A stretch of DNA of 64,000 bases from Jannaschia faecimaris (lineage in GTDB: Bacteria > Pseudomonadota > Alphaproteobacteria > Rhodobacterales > Rhodobacteraceae). The DNA lies in contig NZ_FNPX01000011.1 in the NCBI RefSeq assembly GCF_900107415.1, positions 51,206 through 115,205 of the forward strand. Direction: 5' to 3'. Numbering within the stretch: position 1 is the first letter of the stretch; each line of letters begins with the position of its first letter. Position numbers and translations under genes: made by a program. This document shows positions 54,880 to 61,610 of the stretch, in pieces. Below the pieces are notes generated by a model. That model did not search any database and was not told the DNA's origin. It saw only the letters and a list, made by a program, of their open reading frames with translations.

Positions 54880-55356
54880 TCAGCCGGATACCGCGTCGGG
54901 CGGGATCACAGTGCCAGTGGACCGGATCGGGATCTGGTTAGTCCAGTACCAGCGACGGGTGGTCCAGGTGACGTCGACCGCCACCTCATCACCCTTGACC
55001 GTTCCGTACCACACCACGGTGTGCGGGGCATCTGGGCAGATCGCCGTAGTCGTAAAGTAGACCACCCCGTTGATTTCCTTGGTTTGATAGTCAGACCAGC
55101 CAAAGTTGCAGTACTCTTCGCAATCGGTCGATAAGAACGTACCATCGCGAAATATGATCTCATCTTTCAGCTCTGCGCCACTGGACAGGTCCTCACCGTA
55201 TATTCGGAATGCGATCCCATCCAACGCGCCTGTCGCAGCCCAGTCACCTTCCGGCACCGCGAGATCCGGGATATCCTCGTTCATCACCGAGAGGGTTGCA
55301 GCGCCTGTGCCAAGGGTGGCCGTCAAAATTGCAGCGATTTGCAAAACCTGAGGCAT
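54880..55356 (-). CDS. predicted secreted protein, unknown function
   Basis: A 158-residue protein with an N-terminal hydrophobic signal (MPQVLQIAAILTATLGTGAAT). The mature part is beta-rich with two nearby cysteines (DCEEYCNFGWSDY, possible disulfide) and aromatic strands (VVWYGTVKGDEVAVDV; RRWYWTNQIPI). I place the start at the ATG at 55356, preceded by GGAG. Not assigned to a named family. The pattern of a small extracellular beta domain with a WYGTVKGD-like strand resembles lipocalin-like proteins, but this is only a guess. Confidence 0.68.
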   Translation of the reverse strand: MPQVLQIAAILTATLGTGAATLSVMNEDIPDLAVPEGDWAATGALDGIAFRIYGEDLSSGAELKDEIIFRDGTFLSTDCEEYCNFGWSDYQTKEINGVVYFTTTAICPDAPHTVVWYGTVKGDEVAVDVTWTTRRWYWTNQIPIRSTGTVIPPDAVSG

Positions 55357-55684
55357 GACCAGCTCCGTACGTGGAAAACCGTTGTTTTGGTTTAACCGCA
55401 GAGTATCGAGCAAATGGCGTGGCAGACAAGATAAATTAGACTGCGGGTGCCAGCATCTAGAGACAGCAAGACTGCGCATTGATCCGAGTTTTGCGATCCG
55501 GCCGGGGGAACTTACCGCTAACTGTGATTTCTACCGCACATCCGTCTATCTCCTTTCCAGACACCGGACCCTCGCTGAAACACAAAAGACCGGCCGCTTT
55601 GGGCTCAAAACAGTCGACCACCAGACTTTTGATCTATGACCGGTCCTGAATGGCGAGCGGCTGATTGAGCCGTTCGCCCGTCGT
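55357..55684. other. 328-base noncoding stretch beside recombinase copy 2
   Basis: Promoter region of the secreted-protein gene followed by repeat-like words (CTTTGGGCTCAAAAC, CGCTGAAACA) shared with the other gene-free parts of the island. No supported gene. Confidence 0.4.
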
Positions 55685-56309
55685 CTAGATGTCAATCTGC
55701 TCAACGATGCCAAGAGCGTCTTCTAGCTCGACACCAAGGTATCGCACCGTGCTATCCCCCTTGGTATGTCCAAGAAGAAGCTGCACGGCGCGAAGGTTGC
55801 CGGTCTTGCGATATATCTCCGCGGCCTTTTTCCGTCTGAGCGAACGCGTGCCGTAGCCACTCGGATCAAGACCGATAGCCGATACCCAGTCACGAACGAG
55901 CCGCGCATATTGCCGGGTCGACACATGGGTTCTGTCATGTAGTCGGCTTGGAAACAGAAATGCGAACCCCAGCATGTCAGGGCTGCAAACCCAGCTCCAG
56001 ATGGAATCACGCGTGTTTTCAGATACCTCAAACTATACAGATCGGATTGTTTTGCTTTGGATGATCGTGACGCGGTTGCGCACCCGGTCTCCGACAACGA
56101 GATCGGCGACCTTCAACCGGACCAGATCACAGCTTGCTGCCTATCGCCAGGTTGAACAGCGCCAGATCGCGCAGGTTGCCAGCCAGTTCGAGGCGAGCGC
56201 GGATTGCCCAGACCTGCTTTGGGAGCAATGGACGCTTTTGGCCGATCAACCTACCCTTGTTCCAAGGGCGACGCTTCGGTTTGACTGCGGGGAGTTGAGT
56301 TTTCAACAT
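55685..56309 (-). pseudogene. decayed tyrosine recombinase, copy 2
   Basis: Same family as copy 1. It begins MLKTQLPAVKPKRRPWNKGR at 56309, loses eight bases relative to copy 1 after AIGSKL (giving a TGA at 56129-56127 and a frame change), has a TAG at 56035-56033, and then runs open as HVSTRQYARLVRDWVSAIGL to LLLGHTKGDSTVRYLGVELE and the end at 55685. The box II His is Arg here (YGTRSLRRKK). Catalytically dead on three counts. Direct-repeat partner of copy 1. Confidence 0.8.
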
Positions 56310-56731
56310 GAGCTTTCCTCAATCCGTCCCTCCCGCTCCATGCGTCAACACAGCGTTGACCGTCGAATTCTAGGCGAAAAGTGGAACGACAGGTTTCGGA
56401 GCACCGTACCATTCGATGATGCCGCACCGCCGCAAGGCGGCTCCGAGCCCAACAGACCTTTCTTAGGCAATGCAACGAACGTCTGCTTTGGTTCGCTTCG
56501 CCGTAAGGTCTGGCTCTTTTCCAAAGTGGCCGTAAGGCTTCGCCGGCGGGCTTCGCCAAATCGCAATCCGGCCTAGTGGTCGCTGGCAAGGACGTGAGCT
56601 CTGCCGGCTCAGGTGGCAGCAGCCGACCGCAGCACTGATCTGAAGGCTACTCACGGAAATCAAACGGTGCCACCTACATGTCGAGGGGTTCGCGTATTGG
56701 TTTCACAGAGTCATTTGGTTGGTCTCGGGAG
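56310..56731. other. 422-base noncoding stretch with repeat words
   Basis: Contains AACGTCTGCTTTGG, GAGCCCAACAG and the GCAAGGCGGCTCC palindrome-like text typical of the degenerate noncoding repeats in this island. No frame is convincing on either strand, and I see no terminator with a T run for the following hydrolase-fusion gene. Confidence 0.4.
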
Positions 56732-58285
56732 TCATATGTCGTATTCTTCCAGAAAGGAATTGATCGCCTGCATACAGACATTCCAAGCAGGCTCATAATC
56801 CACCAAGACATGATTGCGGCTGTCCAGAGGCACGAACTGAGCGTCCGGTATGCCTGCCGCCAGAGCACGGCCTTGGTCCAGCGGGATTCGCTGGTCGCCC
56901 TTGGAATGGAGTACGATCGTCGGAGCGCGGATTTCTGACAGTCGGTGCCGCACGTCGATCTCTCCGAACGCGTCTTGGAAACGGGCCGCATTGTGGGGTG
57001 AAGTTGTCAGCCGCTGAAACTCGTCGAACCAGTCCAGATCATCCGCATTGGCGTCCGGCATGAAGGTGTGCGAAAAGATATGCCGATAGGCCGAATTGTC
57101 TGTGCCCCACCCGACTGCCGTAAGGTTTCGCACGGCTTCGCGACGCGCTTGTTCCTCTTGGCTGGCAAGGTGTTGCCACCCGGCGGAATAGCCCCCGATC
57201 AGGATCAGGCCGGACACACGCTCGGGGTGGCGCACGGCAAATTCGATACAAACTGCCGCGCCCTGCGAAATGCCGAGCAGGGGAAACCGTTCAAGTCCCA
57301 GCTTGTCCGCCACGATTTCAAGATCTTCGACAAAAGCGTTGAAGCCGAGGTCTTTCACGTTCCAGTCAGACAGGCCGCAGCCGCGCTCGTCGTAGCGGAT
57401 GAAGGTCCGCCTGCGCGCTATCTCGGAAAAGCATTTACCCCAGATTGGGCTGGCCCAGTCCAGTTCGAGATGGGTCAACCAATTCGCCGCCTTGAGCAGG
57501 GGTGGTCCTTCCCCAACGGTTGCCATGGCGATCTTGGTCTTGTCGGGAGCCTCGCAGAAACTGATCCGCTGGTTCCGCAGGCCCTCGACCGGAACGGGCT
57601 TAGTCGTAGCCGCGACAGCTATGGCGGGATGTGTCGTGGGGGCACCCGACGCTGGGGTCCCGGTATAATAGGCTTCGGCACCCTCGGGATCGACGTCGTT
57701 CCAGAGGCGTTTCCATTTTGGCGCGCTTACGGACGGCATGTCGGGATGGGTCGCCAGTTGGCAGATTACATTAACGCGGGCCACAGCGGCGTCTTCACGC
57801 TCGGCCATCAGCCATGATCTGAATTCATCACTGCCTGCGGCGTCGAGACCGTCCAAAAGCACATTGTCCAGCTGCGCAGCCATCGCTTCCAAGGCATCGA
57901 TCGGCAATTTATCAGACCTTTGTCGCAAGCGTTTGTGGATCGTGCCGATATCCACCTCAACGTCCTCGATATTGAACGAAACGCGCTCTCTGTCCGCGAC
58001 GATGCGTTTAAGGTCCGGACTATCAACGACCTGGCGCAGCTTGCTCAGTGACCAGCGCAGCGCCGCTTTCGGGTCATCGGGCAAATCCCACAGCATTTCG
58101 CACAGACGCTCGCGCCGATGAGGACGCGCCGTGGCGACCAGAAATCCCAAGAGTGCCCGTGCCTTCCGCGACGCCGGAAGAGCAATTTCGACTGCATCTT
58201 TCCTAACGCTCAGCTCCCCTAGTAGCGAGATCCTGAGAGATGTGTTCGGTTTGGAGCCCGTGTCGTAGATCTGGATCGGTTGCAT
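56732..58285 (-). CDS. winged-helix/BTAD regulator fused to an alpha/beta hydrolase
   Basis: A 517-residue two-part protein. Residues about 18-95 form an OmpR-like winged helix (LRISLLGELSVRKDAVEIALP; RERLCEMLWDLPDDPKAALRWSLSKLRQ), and 100-175 a short BTAD helical domain (VDIGTIHKRL; LDGLDAAGSDEFRSWLMAER). After a Pro/Thr-rich linker near 210-235, residues 240-517 are an alpha/beta hydrolase: YDERGCGLSDW, nucleophile LLGISQGAAVCIEFAVRHPE (Ser near 337), acid-loop LHSKGDQRIPLDQG and His in DSRNHVLVDYEPAW. A SARP-type activator whose effector domain is a hydrolase fold is unusual. Start at 58285 after GAGATGG. Targets and ligand unknown. Confidence 0.85.
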   Translation of the reverse strand: MQPIQIYDTGSKPNTSLRISLLGELSVRKDAVEIALPASRKARALLGFLVATARPHRRERLCEMLWDLPDDPKAALRWSLSKLRQVVDSPDLKRIVADRERVSFNIEDVEVDIGTIHKRLRQRSDKLPIDALEAMAAQLDNVLLDGLDAAGSDEFRSWLMAEREDAAVARVNVICQLATHPDMPSVSAPKWKRLWNDVDPEGAEAYYTGTPASGAPTTHPAIAVAATTKPVPVEGLRNQRISFCEAPDKTKIAMATVGEGPPLLKAANWLTHLELDWASPIWGKCFSEIARRRTFIRYDERGCGLSDWNVKDLGFNAFVEDLEIVADKLGLERFPLLGISQGAAVCIEFAVRHPERVSGLILIGGYSAGWQHLASQEEQARREAVRNLTAVGWGTDNSAYRHIFSHTFMPDANADDLDWFDEFQRLTTSPHNAARFQDAFGEIDVRHRLSEIRAPTIVLHSKGDQRIPLDQGRALAAGIPDAQFVPLDSRNHVLVDYEPAWNVCMQAINSFLEEYDI

Positions 58286-58708
58286 ATCGCCATCTCAATT
58301 TGGGAACGAAAACAAGAGAGACACAGCTCCGGCCAATTGCCAGAAGCTTTTGCTAGGTCCGCACTACGCGGATCTCGCGGCGCGTAAGTTGCAACCGTGA
58401 TCCGTCCTCTTAGAGACAAATTTCGTGTGTGGCGACAATTTTCGTAATTACCACGCTTGATCAGGTGAATTCACACCACGCTGACAACGCTCCTTACAAC
58501 GGTCGCGCCTAATATGTCGGCACATTGAGAACACGATGGCCCGCCCAGCTCGGGCGCAGGGCCATGCACAAGAAAGGAGCCTCTCGATGTCGATAAAGCT
58601 GTCCCCGGACAATGGCCAGATACGTGCGTGCTGCCAGGCGACCCCCGGTCACGGTACACATTTGCCTTTCCGGACCAGGCAGGGACCAATTGTGTCGGAG
58701 CTAGTTTC
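58286..58708. other. 423-base region between the fusion gene and the STAS gene
   Basis: Intergenic between divergent genes; it must hold both promoters. AT-rich around 58420-58470. I see no supported gene, operator palindrome or RNA here. Confidence 0.4.
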
Positions 58709-59239
58709 ATGAACATTTCCATTCAGACGCTCGGCGACGTTGTCGTCGTGACGATCGAAGGGATCGTCGATTCCCGGGCTGCCGGGCCGCTCTACGACGC
58801 ATTGGTAGCGCAAGTCAGGGCCGGGACGCGGAACATTGTCGTGGAGCTTTCCGGTTCTGTCGTGCTGAAACGGGCCGGCATTCGCGGGCTGATCGTTGCG
58901 GCCAAGCTGTTGCAAGGCAGGCGCGGGCAAATGCGTATCTGCGCCGCTCAACCGCAGATCGAGGCGTTCCTCAAATCGGCCAGCTTTGGCCATCTGTTGA
59001 CGTTCGATCGCGACCGGGCAGCGTCCATCTCCGCGATAACGCCAAGCTGTGAGGCATCTGTCGACGACAATCACCTGCCGAATTCCGCCAAGGTCTGTCG
59101 CACCGTCCCTTCGCGCGTTCGGGCAAAGCCAATCGGTGCGGCTTTTTCGCGAGCACCCACACTCTTTCCCAGCACCGACCGGCCCTCATTTTCGGCCAAT
59201 TGCAGTCATGCCCCCAAATTGGCTCCTTCCGGAGCCTGA
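58709..59239 (+). CDS. STAS-domain protein without the usual phosphorylatable serine
   Basis: The first 113 residues are a STAS domain (anti-sigma-factor antagonist type): SIQTLGDVVVVTIEGIVDSR, NIVVELSGSVVLKRAGIRGL, then MRICAAQPQIEAFLKSASFG and HLLTFDRDRAASI. In SpoIIAA-like proteins the switch residue is a Ser in DSSG; here the equivalent is KRAG (residues 54-57), with no Ser or Thr. A basic, Ser/Pro-rich tail of about 60 residues follows, unlike any domain I know and possibly an artefact of a lost stop. ATG at 58709 follows GGAG. No anti-sigma kinase gene is nearby. Confidence 0.75.
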   Translation: MNISIQTLGDVVVVTIEGIVDSRAAGPLYDALVAQVRAGTRNIVVELSGSVVLKRAGIRGLIVAAKLLQGRRGQMRICAAQPQIEAFLKSASFGHLLTFDRDRAASISAITPSCEASVDDNHLPNSAKVCRTVPSRVRAKPIGAAFSRAPTLFPSTDRPSFSANCSHAPKLAPSGA

Positions 59240-59294
59240 ACACTTCAATCTAGGGCCGGCCTTAAATCCGGACCCCCTACAGAAAGCCCATATA

Positions 59295-59528
59295 ATGTTG
59301 ACTACAACCCTCGTCCGAGCCTTTCCGCTGGCCCCGAGAACCCCGAGTTCCAACCTGTTCCGCCTGATCGCAAGGGCGGTTTTCACCCATTTGCGCAACC
59401 AGCGGCAGTATCGCCAACTGCACGAGTTACCCGATTACTTGTTGGAAGATATCGGACTGACCCGCGCGCAGGCCGGGCGCGCCGCTTGGGAACCAGCTTT
59501 GACTGATCGCTCGGCGTCACCAAGGTAG
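59295..59528 (+). CDS. DUF1127 family protein
   Basis: A 77-residue protein whose C-terminal part is the DUF1127 motif HLRNQRQYRQLHELPDYLLE followed by DIGLTRAQA. The family is small, basic and abundant in alphaproteobacteria, with reported links to RNA turnover and phosphate or stress responses. The N-terminal 30 residues are hydrophobic and poorly conserved. ATG at 59295 has only a weak ribosome site (AGAAAG). It follows the STAS gene by 55 bases and may share its transcript. Confidence 0.82.
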   Translation: MLTTTLVRAFPLAPRTPSSNLFRLIARAVFTHLRNQRQYRQLHELPDYLLEDIGLTRAQAGRAAWEPALTDRSASPR

Positions 59529-59909
59529 AAGGAAATCTACCCTTGATGGTACTTTCCGCCTTCTAATCCAGTCACTGAAAGCGGTCGTTTGTTTCGCTGA
59601 AACAAATGTCCGCTTTGTCCGCATAGCGGACCTCGGTGCTCCGGGCAGCGAACGGCAGCTTTGAGCCCAAAGCAGACCCAATCAAAATTTGCTGTTTGCG
59701 TCTGCGGCATCTCTGTCTCCGCATGGGATGAGAAACCCATATCGCAACGCAGCATGAAAAGCGGACATTGCTGCAAACTGCAGCAGACTCAACAGGGCCT
59801 ATGACCAAGTTGCGGGACTTAACGGACTTCAACCCCATGTAAGTCGATGTCCGGCCTGGCGAACCGCTCCCTTTGGGTTGCGGCGACATGGCGTCCGTTT
59901 TGGGGGGGA
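59529..59909. other. 381-base noncoding stretch with repeat words
   Basis: Rich in recurring words AAGCGGTCGTTTG, TGTCCGCTTTG, GAGCCCAAAGC and AAAGCGGACATTGC. It matches, in scattered form, the other gene-free parts of the island. No coding frame is convincing. Confidence 0.45.
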
Positions 59910-60788
59910 TCAAAATTGCACGGCAAGGTGGTCAATCACGGCGCGAATGAGGCCTGTTAAGTGACGACTTGGTGGGTAAACGGCATAAAGCCCCACCACT
60001 TTGGCCTCTTCGGTTTCAAAAATAACCTGAAGGCGCCCGTCCTTGAGGAATGGCAGTGCGGTATAAAGTGGCACCCGCCCGACGCCCAAGCCTTCCGCCG
60101 CCATATTCGCAACCGCGAGCGGTGAGTTGGCCCGGAAGTTGCCCGAAACAGGGACGGTGTAGACACCTCCCGCCCCGTTGAATTCCCAATGATCGGTCGG
60201 AGATGCCGATGATTGCAAAAGGCAATTGTGGGTCGAAAGCGCTGCGGGCTCTTTCGGCAGGCCATTCTTCTGAAGATAGTCTGGCGATGCACAGCAAATG
60301 ATCCTCATGTCCATCAGTTTGCGCGCTACAAGGCTGGAATCCTTCAAAACCCCAAACCGGAGCGCGAGGTCATAACCTTCTTCCACCAAAGACACATGGT
60401 GATCCGAGAGGTGCAATTCGATTGATACTTTCGGATGCGCCTCTTGAAACGGTTGCAGCAGGTGAACCAGTTGTGAAGATCCGTATCCTGTAGGTGCGGT
60501 AATTCGGATACGCCCTGCAAGTTCAGTCTGACGCTGTTGCACAAGCCCTTCCAACTCATCGAATTGTTCAATCAGTGGCAAGCATCGATCGTAGTAAGAA
60601 CGCCCTGTGTCGGTCAGTGTGACGCTGCGCGTGGTCCGGTTGAACAGTTGCGCATTCAGCCGTTCTTCAAGCTGACCGACATATTTGCTGGCTAGCTTAG
60701 TGCTGATGCCAACCTGCTGTGCACCCTCCGTAAAGGATTTATGCGCAGCAACAGCAGCAAACGTCTTCATGCCCACAATAATGTCCAT
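59910..60788 (-). CDS. LysR-family regulator of the GST/oxidoreductase unit
   Basis: A 292-residue regulator: helix-turn-helix at residues 1-60 (MKTFAAVAAHKSFTEGAQQV; TKLASKYVGQLEERLNAQLF) and a LysR substrate domain (GRIRITAPTGYGSSQLVHLL onward), of the CrgA/DmlR-like subgroup. ATG at 60788 is one of several close starts (60806, 60797, 60770). It faces away from the GST gene, with a T-N11-A site in the 117-base gap, so it most likely controls the GST and the downstream oxidoreductase. Inducer unknown; electrophile or xenobiotic is a guess from the targets. Confidence 0.85.
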   Translation of the reverse strand: MDIIVGMKTFAAVAAHKSFTEGAQQVGISTKLASKYVGQLEERLNAQLFNRTTRSVTLTDTGRSYYDRCLPLIEQFDELEGLVQQRQTELAGRIRITAPTGYGSSQLVHLLQPFQEAHPKVSIELHLSDHHVSLVEEGYDLALRFGVLKDSSLVARKLMDMRIICCASPDYLQKNGLPKEPAALSTHNCLLQSSASPTDHWEFNGAGGVYTVPVSGNFRANSPLAVANMAAEGLGVGRVPLYTALPFLKDGRLQVIFETEEAKVVGLYAVYPPSRHLTGLIRAVIDHLAVQF

Positions 60789-60823
60789 TACCCACATCAC
60801 GTTCATAAACAGTCCCTGATTGG

Positions 60824-60842
60824 GTATATTATCGCCCGATAC
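60824..60842. promoter_or_regulatory. LysR-type T-N11-A operator before the GST gene
   Basis: GTAT at 60824-60827, eleven bases, ATAC at 60839-60842: a perfect LysR box core with four-base symmetric arms. It lies 36 bases from the regulator ATG and 64 bases from the GST ATG. Confidence 0.65.
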
Positions 60843-60905
60843 TCTTCAAGATATCTCTTTTCATCGCCGGAGACGTCCTCTGGCTTCATGACAAAGGAAA
60901 TTCAG

Positions 60906-61538
60906 ATGCCCAACGCAGTTCGTATTCACAGCTTCCCTCTCTCTGGCCACTCCCACCGTGTGGTGCTCTTTGCCGGTCTTGCTGGCATCAATCATGAGGT
61001 CATCAATGTCGATCTTGGTGGTGGTGCTCACAAGTCCGAAGATTACCTTGCCAAGAACCCTGCTGGTCAGGTTCCAATGATCGAAGACGGCGACACGGTT
61101 GTCAGCGATAGTAACGCCATTCTGGTTTACCTCGCCCGCAAATACGCCCCCTCCTACATTCCCAATGACCCAGTTGGCGAAGCAGAAGTGCAAAAGTTCC
61201 TGACCCTGGCAGCAGGCGAGCTTGCTTTTGGTCCAGCAGCGGCGCGCCTGATCAATGTCTTCAAAGCCCCGCTCGACAAGGGCTTTGCTCATGAAACAGC
61301 CGCCAAAGTCCTTGGCAGGCTGGATGCACACCTTGAAGGACGTGACTGGTTGGTCGGCGATGCACCAACGATCGCTGATGTGGCCATCTACAGCTACACG
61401 GCCCACGCTCCGGAAGGCGACGTTTCGCTCGATCCATACCCAAAAGTGCGCCAGTTGCTGACCAACATCGAAGCCCTCGATGGCTTTGTCCCAATGCAGT
61501 CAACGCCCGTGGGTCTGAACGCAGAAAACGCGGCCTAA
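60906..61538 (+). CDS. glutathione S-transferase
   Basis: A 210-residue thioredoxin-fold transferase: IHSFPLSGHSHRVVLFAGLA at the N-terminus (Ser in the catalytic position), NPAGQVPMIEDGDTVVSDSN with the cis-Pro and Glu/Asp-Ser glutathione clamp, and the C-terminal ADVAIYSYT motif of the helical domain. Start at the ATG at 60906, preceded by AAGGAA. Codon use is more AT-rich than in the core genome. It is followed by a terminator-like hairpin and then by the oxidoreductase gene. Confidence 0.9.
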   Translation: MPNAVRIHSFPLSGHSHRVVLFAGLAGINHEVINVDLGGGAHKSEDYLAKNPAGQVPMIEDGDTVVSDSNAILVYLARKYAPSYIPNDPVGEAEVQKFLTLAAGELAFGPAAARLINVFKAPLDKGFAHETAAKVLGRLDAHLEGRDWLVGDAPTIADVAIYSYTAHAPEGDVSLDPYPKVRQLLTNIEALDGFVPMQSTPVGLNAENAA

Positions 61539-61547
61539 CCCAACGCT

Positions 61548-61582
61548 GGCCCAACCGGTTCCTTCCCCCGGTTGGGCCTTCT
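61548..61582 (+). terminator. hairpin between GST and oxidoreductase genes
   Basis: Perfect 11-base-pair stem GGCCCAACCGG (61548-61558) and CCGGTTGGGCC (61568-61578) with a 9-base loop, then TTCT. It starts ten bases after the GST stop and ends 29 bases before the next ATG, so it is more likely a partial terminator or processing site that adjusts expression of the downstream gene than a full stop. Confidence 0.6.
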
Positions 61583-61610
61583 ATCCATCGTTCAAATTTT
61601 GAGGTTCGTC

